Shown: positions 52,414 to 62,049, counted from the first letter of the stretch. The stretch is DNA of 64,000 nucleotides from Candidatus Dichloromethanomonas elyunquensis (GCA_001515265.1 LNDB01000008.1:1-64000), one strand, 5' to 3'. The notes: a model not told the origin generated them from the letters alone. Program-made: numbers and translations.

Positions 52414-52620
52414 ATGCATAATCAAGAAGAAATGAAAAAAATATTAGATCAGGGTATGTTAACCAGATCAATCATCGAAACTGAAGTTACTGCGAAAAAA
52501 TGCTATATGTACAGTGAGATGGCACATGAAAGAGAAGTGAAGGCCTTTTTTCAAAAACAGGCCAGTTCCCTGGATGACCTGACAGATTTTTTTAAGAGTA
52601 AGCTTACTGAAGTGATGTAG
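52414..52620 (+). CDS. Small helical protein, ferritin-like half, unknown
   Basis: 68 residues from the ATG at 52414, 6 nt after GGAGGTAG; the track start is upstream. Two helices are evident: MLTRSIIETEVTAKKCYMYS with a glutamate-rich face and AHEREVKAFFQKQASSLDDL with ExxH-like spacing. This pattern recalls small CotF/rubrerythrin-like helical pairs. Only 16 nt separate it from the next small gene, so the two are probably co-expressed. No firm family assignment. Confidence 0.5.
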   Translation: MHNQEEMKKILDQGMLTRSIIETEVTAKKCYMYSEMAHEREVKAFFQKQASSLDDLTDFFKSKLTEVM

Positions 52621-52636
52621 AAAGGTGATTAACTAT

Positions 52637-52834
52637 ATGAGTAATTTTTCCGATCTTGACATGTTATATGACTATGATAAAGATTGCTCAACTGCGGCAA
52701 TGGGTTATATAACCTTAGGAACCAAAGTTTCCAATGAAGAACTTAGCCACAAATACCTTCAGTTGGCCAATGAAGCGGGAAAGGTATCCGGGCAGATCAG
52801 AAAGCTTATTGAAAAAACCGGCGGCATTTCTTGA
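52637..52834 (+). CDS. Second small helical protein of the pair, unknown
   Basis: 65 residues from the ATG at 52637 (AAAGGTGAT upstream). Helical, acidic at the N-terminus (SDLDMLYDYDKDCSTAAMGY) and then ISNEELSHKYLQL-like (VSNEELSHKYLQLANEAGKV). The EELxHKY pattern is like one helix of a ferritin-like or spore-coat CotF-type bundle. Together with 52414-52620 it may form a hetero-oligomeric four-helix unit. That is inference. Confidence 0.5.
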   Translation: MSNFSDLDMLYDYDKDCSTAAMGYITLGTKVSNEELSHKYLQLANEAGKVSGQIRKLIEKTGGIS

Positions 52835-52851
52835 TAAATAAAGAAAAGGCA

Positions 52852-52879
52852 AAAAGACGGATAGATCAATCCGTCTTTT
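52852..52879. terminator. Bidirectional terminator between the small gene pair and ribH
   Basis: AAAAGACGGAT-AGATCA-ATCCGTCTTTT, a perfect 11-bp stem with A and T tails, positioned between convergent transcription units. Confidence 0.85.
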
Positions 52880-52943
52880 CTTATACCTTTTTTTGTATAT
52901 CGCTGTTATTTAAATAATGAGAAGAAGTTGCTTTTTTATAATT

Positions 52944-53408
52944 CTAAGAAATCTGCTTCATGAGGTTCGCTGTTTCAATCGCTGTCATAGCAGCATCAAA
53001 ACCTTTGTTGCCTGCTTTGGTACCGGCTCTTTCAATAGCCTGTTCAATGGTATCTGTTGTCAGAACACCGAAGATGACAGGAACACCGGTCTCTAAACCG
53101 ACATTGGCGACCCCTTTGCTGACCTCGCTGCTGACATAATCAAAGTGAGGTGTTGCTCCCCTGATAACGGCACCAAGGCAAATTACCGCGTCAAAACGTT
53201 TGAGGTGAGCCATTTTTTTGGCAATAAGCGGAATTTCAAATGAACCCGGAACCCAGACCAATTCGATATCGTCTTCTGCAACACCATGCCTTTTGAGGGC
53301 GTCTAAAGCTCCACTGATGAGTTTGTTGGTAATAAATTCATTAAACCTTCCTGCAACGATAGCAAACTTGAGATTTTCCGCAACGAGTTTTCCTTCCAAG
53401 ACCTTCAT
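52944..53408 (-). CDS. ribH: 6,7-dimethyl-8-ribityllumazine synthase
   Basis: 154 residues from the ATG at 53408 (AAGGGTG upstream). It condenses 3,4-dihydroxybutanone 4-phosphate with the ribityl pyrimidine. Motifs are [55 protein letters not shown] and [20 protein letters not shown]. Last gene of the rib operon. Confidence 0.96.
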   Translation of the reverse strand: MKVLEGKLVAENLKFAIVAGRFNEFITNKLISGALDALKRHGVAEDDIELVWVPGSFEIPLIAKKMAHLKRFDAVICLGAVIRGATPHFDYVSSEVSKGVANVGLETGVPVIFGVLTTDTIEQAIERAGTKAGNKGFDAAMTAIETANLMKQIS

Positions 53409-53440
53409 TGACAGCACCCTTTCTTATCAGATCGTATTAT

Positions 53441-54661
53441 TTATTTGACATTGGTCAGGTAGTGACCCATTTTTGCTTTTTTGGTAACAAGATAACGTTC
53501 ATTTTCAGGATTTGCGCATATCTCAATAGGAACTCTTTCCACAACCTTAATCCCGTAGCCTTCCAAACCGATGATCTTTTTTGGATTATTCGTCATCAAA
53601 CGTACTTTGGATATCCCTAAATCCGCAAGGATTTGAGCCCCGGTACCATAATCACGCAAGTCCGGGGGGAAACCGAGAGCAAGATTGGCTTCCACGGTAT
53701 CTTTTCCTTGTTCCTGCAATTTATAGGCTTTCAGTTTATTTAAGAGTCCGATTCCGCGTCCTTCCTGGCGCATATAGAGCAGGACACCGCGTCCTTCCCG
53801 TTCGATCCGGACCAGGGAAGCGGATAATTGGTCGCGGCAATCACATCTCCGGGAGAAGAATACATCCCCGGTTAAACATTCGGAGTGGACACGGACAAGG
53901 ACCGGATTTCCGTCGTCGACTTTTCCTTTAATCAAGGCTAAATGTTCTTTATTATCGATTAAACTCTTGTAACCGATGGCTTTAAAAACGCCGTATTCTG
54001 TAGGAAATTCAATACTTTCTGTCATTTCAATCAGTTTCTCGTTCTTCCGGCGGTAGCGAATCAAGTCTTGAATCGTAATCAGTTTCAGTTGGTGTTTTTC
54101 TTTAAAAGTCAAAAGATCGGGTATTCTGGCCATAGTACCATCGTCATTCATGATTTCACATAATACCCCTGCTGGTTGAAGACCGGCAAGTCGGGCCAGG
54201 TCAACAGAGCCTTCGGTATGTCCTGTCCGGACCAAAACGCCGCCTTCTTTAGCCTGCAGCGGAAAGATGTGGCCAGGTTTCCGTAGATCGTGGGGTTTGC
54301 TGTTCTTATTCACAAGAACCTCAACAGTGTGTGCTCTTTCATAGGCTGAAATTCCGGTGGTACTGCCGGAGGCATCCACACTTACCGTAAATGCAGTACC
54401 GTGAGGATCCGTGTTATGCTGAACCATCTGGTGAAGATCCAACTCTTGGAGACGTTCCTGGGTCAGCGGAACACAGATCAGACCGCGGCCGTAGGTTGCC
54501 ATGAAATTGATGGTCTCGGGGGTGGCCTTCTCAGCTGCCATGACGAGATCACCTTCATTTTCCCTGTCCTCATCGTCAACGACGATAATCATCTTCCCGT
54601 TGCGAATGTCTTGAATCGCTTCGTCAATGGTGTTAAAGATTTTTTCGGGATCAGTTTGCAT
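53441..54661 (-). CDS. ribBA: Bifunctional DHBP synthase / GTP cyclohydrolase II
   Basis: 406 residues. Residues 1-205 are RibB ([52 protein letters not shown]), which makes the 4-carbon unit from ribulose 5-phosphate. Residues 206-406 are RibA: the zinc site with [29 protein letters not shown], and [16 protein letters not shown]. Both active sites look intact. Confidence 0.96.
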   Translation of the reverse strand: MQTDPEKIFNTIDEAIQDIRNGKMIIVVDDEDRENEGDLVMAAEKATPETINFMATYGRGLICVPLTQERLQELDLHQMVQHNTDPHGTAFTVSVDASGSTTGISAYERAHTVEVLVNKNSKPHDLRKPGHIFPLQAKEGGVLVRTGHTEGSVDLARLAGLQPAGVLCEIMNDDGTMARIPDLLTFKEKHQLKLITIQDLIRYRRKNEKLIEMTESIEFPTEYGVFKAIGYKSLIDNKEHLALIKGKVDDGNPVLVRVHSECLTGDVFFSRRCDCRDQLSASLVRIEREGRGVLLYMRQEGRGIGLLNKLKAYKLQEQGKDTVEANLALGFPPDLRDYGTGAQILADLGISKVRLMTNNPKKIIGLEGYGIKVVERVPIEICANPENERYLVTKKAKMGHYLTNVK

Positions 54662-54677
54662 GTGTCATTCACTCCTT

Positions 54678-55328
54678 TTAATCAATAAAACCGTGTTGGG
54701 ATAAATAATCTAAGGTAATATCCTTTTTTCCCAAATCTTTTTCCGGGTTAAGGAATTTAGCAACATATTTTCCTATCAGATCAGTTTCCAGGTTCACCGT
54801 GGAACCGGGCCCTTTAAACCCCAGAGTTGTATGGGCAAAGGTATGGGGGATAAGGGAGACGGTAAAGCGGTCTTCCTCAATATCGACAAGAGTTAAGGAT
54901 ATCCCGTCCACCGCAACCGAACCCTTAGGCAGTAAATAATGGGTTATATTTTTGCTGGTATGAATCTCATAAATATTCGCGATTCCTGTTTTATGAATAG
55001 AAGCTATTCTGCCCGTTCCGTCCACATGACCGCTCACGAGATGTCCTCCCAAACGGGTTTGTAACTGCAAAGCCCTTTCTAAATTAACATTAGAATGATT
55101 TTTCAGTTCATACAGATTGGTTTTCTGCAAAGTTTCAAACATAATATCCACAGAGAAAGAGCTATTGCTTCTGTCTGTAACTGTTAAACATACTCCGTTA
55201 ACGGCAATACTGTCTCCAATCTGAGACCCTATTAACACCTTATTAGCCTGAACGGTTAATCTTGCTGAATCTTTTAAGGTGTCCAGCTTTTGAACAGTCC
55301 CCAGTTCTTCGATGATTCCGGTGAACAA
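54678..55328 (-). CDS. ribE: Riboflavin synthase, alpha chain
   Basis: 216 residues made of two lumazine-binding repeats. The N-terminus MFTGIIEELGTV is diagnostic; repeat 1 has SIAVNGVCLTVTD and repeat 2 has SVAVDGISLTLVDI. HLVSGHVDGTGRI is at the start of repeat 2. It dismutates two lumazines to riboflavin. Confidence 0.96.
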   Translation of the reverse strand: MFTGIIEELGTVQKLDTLKDSARLTVQANKVLIGSQIGDSIAVNGVCLTVTDRSNSSFSVDIMFETLQKTNLYELKNHSNVNLERALQLQTRLGGHLVSGHVDGTGRIASIHKTGIANIYEIHTSKNITHYLLPKGSVAVDGISLTLVDIEEDRFTVSLIPHTFAHTTLGFKGPGSTVNLETDLIGKYVAKFLNPEKDLGKKDITLDYLSQHGFID

Positions 55329-55343
55329 TGTAAATCCTCCAGT

Positions 55344-56462
55344 CTATTTGAAATTTGCGTCGTAATCCGGATAACCGGTAAAGTGATAATCGTCAGCGAG
55401 ATTGTTTAGGGTCAGACCTTTAATAGGGAAAGACTGAGCCATCCTGGTTAGGTGTAAGCCGGAGAGAGGGGAGGGACCCGAACCGGCAAGTTTTGGCGCA
55501 AAAATAAATTCGAGTTTATCAATAAATTTCTCTTGAAGCATTTTTCCTGCCAAATTTCCGCCTCCTTCCAATAAAACACTGTTCCAGCCTTTTTTAACAA
55601 TATCCCTCATAAGTTCAATCAAAGGAACGTTCCTCTTCGAATCATACTGCCAAACTTCAATATTTGGCTTGTTTTTCAAGGAGAGAATTTTGGCGGAATC
55701 CGCAGCCATGGTTGTGGCCAGAATACAAGGTGAAGAGGAAGAATTCAAAACTTCAGCGTTTGGGGGAATGGAGAGCATTCCGTCTACAATCAGCCGGACT
55801 GGGTCACGGCCGTTTTCTATATAGCGGCAAGTCAGTTGAGGATTGTCTTGCAGAATAGTTTGACTGCCAACCATAATTACATCATAAATATTCCTTAACT
55901 CATGAACGTGATGCCTGGAAACTTCAGAAGTAATCCATTTGGAATCCCCGGATTCCACTGCGGTTTTGCCGTCGAGGGTTAACGCGGCTTTATATAGTAC
56001 GAAGGGCATTCCTGTAGAAATGACTTTAAGGAAAGCTTCGTTCACTTTTTTTGCTTCATCGGCAAGAAGGCCAATTTCTACCTCAATTCCCGCATTTCTT
56101 AATTTTTCAATTCCTTGGCCGCTGACCAGGGGGTTCGGATCGGTCATGGCCACAATGACACGTTTAACTTCCGCTTGAATTAAAGCATCGGCACAGGGAG
56201 GGGTCCTTCCATAATGGGAACAAGGTTCTAATGTGACATACACCTCTGCTCCTTTGGCCTTTTCGCCTGCAGCCAGCAAGGCATGTACTTCCGCATGCGG
56301 AGTCCCTGCCTTATGATGAAAACCTTCCCCTACAACTTCACCGTTCCGAACGATAACGCATCCAACCAAAGGATTAGGACTTGTTCTGCCTAATGCCAAT
56401 TGAGACAGTTCTAAAGCTCTCTGCATATATTTTTGTTCCCGGTAAAACTTATCTTGGTCCAT
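55344..56462 (-). CDS. ribD: Bifunctional pyrimidine deaminase/reductase RibD
   Basis: 372 residues from the ATG at 56462, 8 nt after AAAGAGGC; the track start at 56501 lies nearer the terminator and lacks a site. The deaminase domain has the zinc motifs HAEVHALLAAG and LEPCSHYGRTPPCADAL. The reductase domain (about 150 onward) has KAALTLDGKTAVESGDSKWI, NIYDVIMVGSQTILQDNPQL and VLLEGGGNLAGKML. First gene of ribD-ribE-ribBA-ribH. Confidence 0.96.
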   Translation of the reverse strand: MDQDKFYREQKYMQRALELSQLALGRTSPNPLVGCVIVRNGEVVGEGFHHKAGTPHAEVHALLAAGEKAKGAEVYVTLEPCSHYGRTPPCADALIQAEVKRVIVAMTDPNPLVSGQGIEKLRNAGIEVEIGLLADEAKKVNEAFLKVISTGMPFVLYKAALTLDGKTAVESGDSKWITSEVSRHHVHELRNIYDVIMVGSQTILQDNPQLTCRYIENGRDPVRLIVDGMLSIPPNAEVLNSSSSPCILATTMAADSAKILSLKNKPNIEVWQYDSKRNVPLIELMRDIVKKGWNSVLLEGGGNLAGKMLQEKFIDKLEFIFAPKLAGSGPSPLSGLHLTRMAQSFPIKGLTLNNLADDYHFTGYPDYDANFK

Positions 56463-56513
56463 TTTTATGCCTCTTTTATAGAACTTTATATATTCTTTCA
56501 AATTGATTAAACT

Positions 56514-56540
56514 AAAAATACCCGGACATTACTCCAGGTA
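56514..56540 (-). terminator. Riboswitch-controlled terminator before ribD
   Basis: On the minus strand TACCTGGA and TCCGGGTA pair (one G-T) around GTAATG, followed by TTTTTAGTTT. It lies between the FMN aptamer and the ribD start, so it is the expression platform. Confidence 0.8.
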
Positions 56541-56577
56541 CACCAGCAAAGCGTAAGGCAATCCAAAAGAATCACCC

Positions 56578-56690
56578 GAATACACTCTTACCATCCAGAC
56601 TTTAACTGTCGGCTTCGTAATTGCAACGAATCTGCCAAAAGGCTCGCGGGCTGTACCGCCGGTAAGGAATTTCACCTAATCCCAGAGTAA
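56578..56690 (-). ncRNA. FMN riboswitch (RFN element)
   Basis: Minus strand contains the conserved aptamer pieces in order: TTAGGTGAAATTCC, ACCGGCGGT, AGCCCGCGAGC, GCCGACAGTTAAAGTC and GGATGGTAAGAG. This is a complete RFN element placed before the riboflavin operon; FMN should favour the terminator at 56514-56540. Confidence 0.95.
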
Positions 56691-56781
56691 AGAAGTATTT
56701 AGTTTTTTATTACGCATATATCATACAGCAAGAATGAGCAGATTACAATTCAAAATTTCATGATAAACTTATAAGATTATA

Positions 56782-57318
56782 TTACCCAGTAAAATCACCT
56801 TGTAACAAACCCAGGATGACTGCATCGTAATACTTCCCGTTAATATAATAGGCCTCCCTTAAGCATCCTTCCCGTACAAATCCCATTTTTTGGTAACAGG
56901 CTAAAGCTCTTTTGTTTTCTTTCCAGGTTTCAGCATTAATTCTGTGAAAGTTCCATTGGCGGAAGAGGAATCTGAGAAATACCTGTAACGCATCCGAACC
57001 ATAACCCTGACTCCAGTGTTTCCGGGAGCCGATCCCGATGTAAAGTCGGGCCGATCTTGCAGGAATGTTGACCGCATCGAAACCAACCGTCCCGATTAGC
57101 GAACCGTCTTGGTCGGTAACTGCATAACGGTGTTCATCCTCCTCATACATTTTCCGCTCGATTTCGTCCCGTCTTAATAGCGTTGCACAAGGCCAATTAC
57201 CGCTGACCCAATAGGAAAATTCCTGGTCGTTATACCACTCATACAGGAGATCAAGATCATCGGTTTCCAATGGCCTGACCGTAGTTATTTTTCCTTTTAA
57301 TATGGCAATCACCTTCAA
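56782..57318 (-). CDS. GNAT N-acetyltransferase (RimJ/RimL-like)
   Basis: About 178 residues. The GNAT fold is shown by ITTVRPLETDDLDLLYEWYN, LIGTVGFDAVNI, the acetyl-CoA loop region GIGSRKHWSQGYGSDALQVF, and NAETWKENKRALACYQKMGFVREG. Such enzymes acetylate N-termini, lysines or small molecules; substrate unknown. The start is uncertain. GAAGGTGA overlaps the TTG (57318) and GTG (57312) candidates, and the best-spaced in-frame codons are ATT or ATA. The gene stands alone upstream of the deacetylase transcript. Confidence 0.85.
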   Translation of the reverse strand: MKVIAILKGKITTVRPLETDDLDLLYEWYNDQEFSYWVSGNWPCATLLRRDEIERKMYEEDEHRYAVTDQDGSLIGTVGFDAVNIPARSARLYIGIGSRKHWSQGYGSDALQVFLRFLFRQWNFHRINAETWKENKRALACYQKMGFVREGCLREAYYINGKYYDAVILGLLQGDFTG

Positions 57319-57405
57319 ACGGCTAGAATTAAAAAGTTTTATCCTAATCCAATTTTATCCGGCCCTTAAAGGATTGGCAAGTTTTTCGTTTTGAAATCGT
57401 TAGGT

Positions 57406-58308
57406 TTAATAATTGGGATTCTGAAGCCTTTTTTCAAATTCTTTCATCCCCATACTTGCAAAGCAGTAAATTCGATGCTGCAAGAGGAGATCCGTTTTTC
57501 TGTCAGCCCATCCTCTGTCAGTCGTGAAACCAATAAGATAACCCGCGTCCTGAACAGCCTTTTCCACTTTGGCATTATAGGCACCAAAAGGGTAGCAAAA
57601 CGATTTGATCGGTTCCAGTTTTTTTTCTAAGGATAACTTCGAATTTTTCACTTCTTCGGTTAACTTGGGGGAATCAAGTTTTGTCAAATCAACATGTGTC
57701 ATGGAGTGGCCTCCGATCTGCCATCCTTCTTTGATAAGCGCTTTTAGGTCGTCCCATGTCAATATATTGTTACTTCCAATATTTTCAGCAATTACAAAAA
57801 TTGTTCCTGTAAATCCGTATTTCTTCATCGTTGGAAATGCATTGGTGTAATTATCCTTATATCCATCGTCAAAAGTGATGGCAATGGGTTTATCGGGTAA
57901 AGTGCCTTTTCCGGTGAAAAAATCATAAATTTGGGTCACCGAAACAGTATGGTATCCTTGCTCAGATAAATATGCCATTTGTTTTTCAAATTCACTGGGC
58001 GGCATGCATATTTCATTTTTAGGAACAGTGGAAACTGAATGATAGTATAGAACCGGAATGGATAAATCTCTGTTAACATGCAGGGCTGCAGGAGTATTAT
58101 TATCAGGGGATGTTGTATTCGGCGAAGATGGCATTGTTTGACTGTTCGCAGACTGCCCCGGATTGGCAGGTGATTGTATTTGAGGATTCGCAGGAGTACC
58201 GGCCGGAATTCCTTTATTAGACATAGAACTTATCTGGGAACAGCCAGTTGTCAAAAGCAGTAAACAAATCGCTGCCGAAAAGACAGAAGAACGGATAGGC
58301 TTAAACAA
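57406..58308 (-). CDS. Lipoprotein polysaccharide deacetylase
   Basis: 300 residues from the TTG at 58308, 6 nt after GGAGGG. A lipoprotein signal (SAAICLLLLTTGC, lipobox LTTGC) anchors it to the outer face of the membrane. A Pro/Asn/Ser-rich linker of about 50 residues is followed by a NodB domain: PVLYYHSV, ITFDDGYKDNYTNAFP (metal Asp), IGGHSMTHVDLTKLD (HxxxH) and KSFCYPFGAYN. It probably de-N-acetylates a wall glycan. Confidence 0.88.
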   Translation of the reverse strand: MFKPIRSSVFSAAICLLLLTTGCSQISSMSNKGIPAGTPANPQIQSPANPGQSANSQTMPSSPNTTSPDNNTPAALHVNRDLSIPVLYYHSVSTVPKNEICMPPSEFEKQMAYLSEQGYHTVSVTQIYDFFTGKGTLPDKPIAITFDDGYKDNYTNAFPTMKKYGFTGTIFVIAENIGSNNILTWDDLKALIKEGWQIGGHSMTHVDLTKLDSPKLTEEVKNSKLSLEKKLEPIKSFCYPFGAYNAKVEKAVQDAGYLIGFTTDRGWADRKTDLLLQHRIYCFASMGMKEFEKRLQNPNY

Positions 58309-58434
58309 TATACCACCCTCCATATCATTTTTTTCACTATTAATATTCTCCGTATTCCAAAAATAACCTTGGAAAAATATTGTTTTTATACATCGAATAT
58401 TGATTTATTATTCGTCAAAAAAGGCGTCTCAAAA

Positions 58435-58446
58435 CTTGTTGACAAG
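58435..58446. promoter_or_regulatory. Palindrome with embedded TTGACA upstream of the FadR-type gene
   Basis: CTTGT-TG-ACAAG is a perfect inverted repeat, 60 bp before the regulator start. Half-sites GT/AC resemble the FadR/GntR core (TNGT...ACNA) but the spacer is 2 rather than 3. It contains a TTGACA hexamer that may be a -35. Possible autoregulatory operator. Confidence 0.35.
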
Positions 58447-58506
58447 TAAAGGATTAATGTATCTGAGCGCGAATTTTTATCAAATAAAGTAAAGGAAGTG
58501 ACATTC

Positions 58507-59280
58507 TTGCGTTGCAGCGATAACGATAAACGAAAAAAATCCGATAAAGTTCTTGACAAAATTCAGGATTGCATCGTACAGGGGACATTTAAACCTAACA
58601 ATAAAATTTATTCGGAAAACCAACTGGCGAATATCCTTGGCTTAAATAGAAATGCTGTCAGAGAGACAATTACTGCGTTAGAGATACTTGGCATTGTACA
58701 AAGCAGGCAGGGTGAGGGTACTTTTCTGACACCGTTGAATATGGACAATTGTTCCAAAGTTTTATCTTTGCTGATATTGCTTGAACAGGGAGATCAAGAA
58801 GAAATCGTTCTGGTCAGGAGAATATTGGAAACAGCGGCTGCAGAACTTAGCGCAAGAAATAGAACACCGGAAGAATTAATCGATATGGAAGTATGTCTCA
58901 AAAATATGATGCAGTTTAAAGATTTTGCTGAAATATCCAAAGAAGATGCTCGTTTCCATACGATAGTCGCCGGTTCAACAGGTAATGCGTTGCTAAAAAA
59001 TTTAATAACTGTTTTTGCAGGGTATATCAGTCAAACTGCATCTGAAAGCTGGAAACGGATAAAGCTTGACGGTAATAAATTTGCGGAAATTATTTATAAG
59101 CATCATTGTGACCTAATGGATGCCATTAAAGAGGGAGATCCTTCTAAAGCCCGCCATATGATGGAAAAACATATGGATTTTCTTGAACAAATACTAAGCA
59201 GCAGTTCAAAAGAAAGTCATTATTGCAAGGAGGGATTACGGTGGTTTGACAAAAGTCTTCTTAATTCCTTGCAGGAATAG
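58507..59280 (+). CDS. FadR-subfamily GntR transcriptional regulator
   Basis: 257 residues from the TTG at 58507, well spaced from AAGGAAGTGA; GTG 58498 is part of that site. The N-terminal winged HTH is IYSENQLANILGLNRNAVRE followed by TALEILGIVQSRQGEGTF. The C-terminal FCD ligand domain has VLVRRILETAAAELSARN, ARFHTIVAGSTGN and HHCDLMDAIKEGDPSKARHM with the metal-binding Asp/His residues. Placed just before glcD-glcF-MFS in the same direction, it probably responds to glycolate, lactate or a related 2-hydroxy acid. Confidence 0.88.
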   Translation: MRCSDNDKRKKSDKVLDKIQDCIVQGTFKPNNKIYSENQLANILGLNRNAVRETITALEILGIVQSRQGEGTFLTPLNMDNCSKVLSLLILLEQGDQEEIVLVRRILETAAAELSARNRTPEELIDMEVCLKNMMQFKDFAEISKEDARFHTIVAGSTGNALLKNLITVFAGYISQTASESWKRIKLDGNKFAEIIYKHHCDLMDAIKEGDPSKARHMMEKHMDFLEQILSSSSKESHYCKEGLRWFDKSLLNSLQE

Positions 59281-59337
59281 ACAGGTTGGTGAACATTAAC
59301 AGAAGTTTAGGTGTACTATTACAAGGAGTGATAATCG

Positions 59338-60729
59338 TTGCTTGAAAAGAGTTTTATTAATTCCTTACGGGAATCCGTGGGGCGGAAAAATGTCCTAACG
59401 AAAAAGGAAGATTTAATCTGCTACTCTTATGATCCCACCATGAATCACCATCTTCCTGAAGCGGTGGTAATACCGGGTACCATTGAAGAAGTAGCTCTAG
59501 TGCTTAAATTGGCTAATGAGGCTGGAGTCCCTGTAACTCCAAGAGGAGGCGGGACGAATACTACCGGCGCCTCGATTCCTATCCGGGGAGGTATAGTGCT
59601 CGCGATGCACCGTTTTGACCGGATTATAGAAATTGATACCGCTAATTTGTGTGCGGTAGTTGAAGCCGGGGTGATCACTCAGGATTTTCAACGGCAGGTT
59701 GAGGAATTAGGTCTTTTTTATCCTCCAGACCCCCAGGGTCTCGATATGTCCACCTTAGGCGGAAATTTGGCAACAAACGCCAGTGGTCCGCGCGGTTTTA
59801 AATACGGAATTACCCGCGATTACGTATTAGGCTTTAAAATGGCGCTGCCTGATGGACGGATTTTGAAAGTCGGCGGCAAAACGGTTAAAAATGTAACCGG
59901 ATACGACCTGACGAAATTGTTCGTTGGTTCGGAAGGGACATTCGGTGTTTTTACTGAACTTATTCTGCGCTTAATCCCACTGCCCGAAAGCAAGCGAACA
60001 ATGTTGGTGATTTTCGATGATTTGATGGCTGCAGCCCGGACCGTTTCAGCAGTGATTCAGGCCAAGATCATTCCGACAACGCTGGAATTCATGGATAAAG
60101 AAGCGATGCGCGTAATCGAAGGATATGACCCCTGCGGTTTGCCAATCGATTCGGCAGCAGCCCTTTTGATCGAAGTCGATGGCAGCGAACGGGATGTCCC
60201 GGCACAAATGGTGCATATTGAGGAAGTTTGCCGAAGGGAAGGCGCCAGGGAGATTAGAATAGCCACTACCGAAGCTGAAGCCGCACAATTATGGAAAGCC
60301 CGCAAATTAGCATTTGCCGCGATGGCTAAAGTCGCTCCGACACTCTATGTTGAAGATGTGACGGTACCACGCAGTAAGATTCCGGATATGGTTAAGACGA
60401 TTTCTGAATTAGCACTCAAATACAGACTCAAAATTTGTATTTTAGGACATACAGGCGATGGCAATATGCATCCGCTCATTTTGACGGATGAACGCAATGA
60501 AGAGGAGATCCAGCGAGTTAGACTGGCGATAGATGAAATATTCAAAGCCGCACTGGAAATGGGTGGTACTTTAACCGGCGAACATGGGATCGGCATGGAG
60601 AAAATCAAATATATGGAATGGGAACTCGGTGCTACTGGAGTGGATGTAATGCGCAAAATTAAGCAAGCCCTGGATCCAAACGACATTATGAATCCCAGCA
60701 AGGTCTTGCCGGCGGAGGCAGCAGAATGA
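59338..60729 (+). CDS. glcD: FAD-linked 2-hydroxyacid oxidase, GlcD-like
   Basis: 463 residues. The PCMH-type FAD domain has GGGTNTTGASIPIRGGIVLA, PPDPQGLDMSTLGGNLATNA and KTVKNVTGYDLTKLFVGSEG. The C-terminal FAD-oxidase domain has ILGHTGDGNMHPLI and LTGEHGIGMEKIKYM. GlcD and D-lactate dehydrogenases share these motifs. AAGGAG lies 9-10 nt before the TTG start. It overlaps glcF by 4 nt. The separate GlcE subunit of proteobacteria is absent, as in many Firmicutes two-subunit forms. Confidence 0.88.
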   Translation: MLEKSFINSLRESVGRKNVLTKKEDLICYSYDPTMNHHLPEAVVIPGTIEEVALVLKLANEAGVPVTPRGGGTNTTGASIPIRGGIVLAMHRFDRIIEIDTANLCAVVEAGVITQDFQRQVEELGLFYPPDPQGLDMSTLGGNLATNASGPRGFKYGITRDYVLGFKMALPDGRILKVGGKTVKNVTGYDLTKLFVGSEGTFGVFTELILRLIPLPESKRTMLVIFDDLMAAARTVSAVIQAKIIPTTLEFMDKEAMRVIEGYDPCGLPIDSAAALLIEVDGSERDVPAQMVHIEEVCRREGAREIRIATTEAEAAQLWKARKLAFAAMAKVAPTLYVEDVTVPRSKIPDMVKTISELALKYRLKICILGHTGDGNMHPLILTDERNEEEIQRVRLAIDEIFKAALEMGGTLTGEHGIGMEKIKYMEWELGATGVDVMRKIKQALDPNDIMNPSKVLPAEAAE

Positions 60730-61976
60730 AAGCATTGCATGAGTATACGGAAGAATTATATCATTGTATTCGCTGCGGTTTTTGCACTAAGGTTTGTCCT
60801 GTTTATAATACTGTAAATAGGGAAATGGCTGTTTCCAGGGGAAGAATAAGGTTGATGCGGGAACATTTGGACGGGAATTTAGAACTCACGCCTAAAATGA
60901 TGGAATACCTGGATTCTTGCCTGGGTTGCAGGACTTGTGTGACCAATTGTCCCCCCCAGGTTCCTACCGATGAGATAGTCAGGGCGGCTAGAACCAAATA
61001 TGCACAAAATCAGGGACAGCCTCTGATGCGCCATGTTATGCTGCATAACGTAATGAACAAGCCTGAACGCTTTTCCAAGGCCTTTGGTTCTTTAAAGCTG
61101 GCACGAACGACAGGATTGAACAGGCTGTTGCCGAAGACGCTGAAAGCAAGAGAGAATTTGCTGCCTAATCTGCCGGAACGTACTTTTAAAGAAGAATTAA
61201 AGGAGTTAGCAATTAAGAAAAGCACAAAAAAAGTAGGCTTTTTCTTAGGTTGTATGGATAACAATTTATATCCGCAGATTATCAGAGCAGCAATCAATGT
61301 TTTGGAAAGACTTGGTTATGAACCTGTGATCCCCACAAATGTAGTTTGTTGCGGTGCAGCTCACCATACCTACGGCGATATGAATATTGGCCGTAAATTA
61401 GCCCTCAAGAATATTAAGGTCTTCTCCAACATTGATGCGGATGTTATTTTGACTGATTGTGCTACCTGCGGTTCAACCCTGCAGTCTTATGGTAAATTAT
61501 TCCAGAATCAACGGGAAGAGGCAGAGGCTTCTAACTTTGCCCGGAAAGTCATGGATATTAACGAATTTCTTAAAGGCAAGCTAATTCCGGGTGATTTACC
61601 TGTTCAGGAGACTGTAACATACCATGATCCTTGTCATCTTGTCCGTTACCAAAACGTTAAGGAATCTCCCCGGATGGTCCTGGCAGCAGCAGGGGCCAAA
61701 CTGGAGGAGATGTCTGAGGCTGACCGCTGCTGTGGCGGCGGAGGGACCTACAATATTTTCCACTATGACATCTCCATGAAAATCCTAGACCGTAAAATAG
61801 CGAACGTAAAAAAGACAGGGGCGACAATTCTTGCTACTTCCTGCCCGGCCTGCCGTATCCAATTGGCTCATGGAATAAAAAGGCACGGGTTATCTATCGA
61901 GGTATTGCATCCTATTGAACTCTTAGCTAAATCTTATGGAAATGGGGGGGAAGGCCAAGCCGAAGAATTACACTAG
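60726..61976 (+). CDS. glcF: Iron-sulfur subunit of the 2-hydroxyacid oxidase, GlcF-like
   Basis: 416 residues. Two 4Fe-4S motifs are near the N-terminus: CIRCGFCTKVCPVYN and CLGCRTCVTNCPPQVP. Two CCG domains follow: GFFLGCMDN ... VVCCGAAHHTYGD ... DCATCGS and HDPCHLVRYQNV ... RCCGGGGTYNIF ... TSCPACRIQL. This is the GlcF/LldE/HdrD-like electron-transfer subunit that takes electrons from GlcD to the membrane pool or another carrier. Start codon overlaps glcD (ATGA). Confidence 0.9.
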   Translation: MKALHEYTEELYHCIRCGFCTKVCPVYNTVNREMAVSRGRIRLMREHLDGNLELTPKMMEYLDSCLGCRTCVTNCPPQVPTDEIVRAARTKYAQNQGQPLMRHVMLHNVMNKPERFSKAFGSLKLARTTGLNRLLPKTLKARENLLPNLPERTFKEELKELAIKKSTKKVGFFLGCMDNNLYPQIIRAAINVLERLGYEPVIPTNVVCCGAAHHTYGDMNIGRKLALKNIKVFSNIDADVILTDCATCGSTLQSYGKLFQNQREEAEASNFARKVMDINEFLKGKLIPGDLPVQETVTYHDPCHLVRYQNVKESPRMVLAAAGAKLEEMSEADRCCGGGGTYNIFHYDISMKILDRKIANVKKTGATILATSCPACRIQLAHGIKRHGLSIEVLHPIELLAKSYGNGGEGQAEELH

Positions 61977-62049
61977 AAAAGAGAATATCAGGGTCACTTA
62001 CGGAAAAGGTTTAAGAGGTTGTGTATTTAAATTTGGGAGGAGGTAAAAT

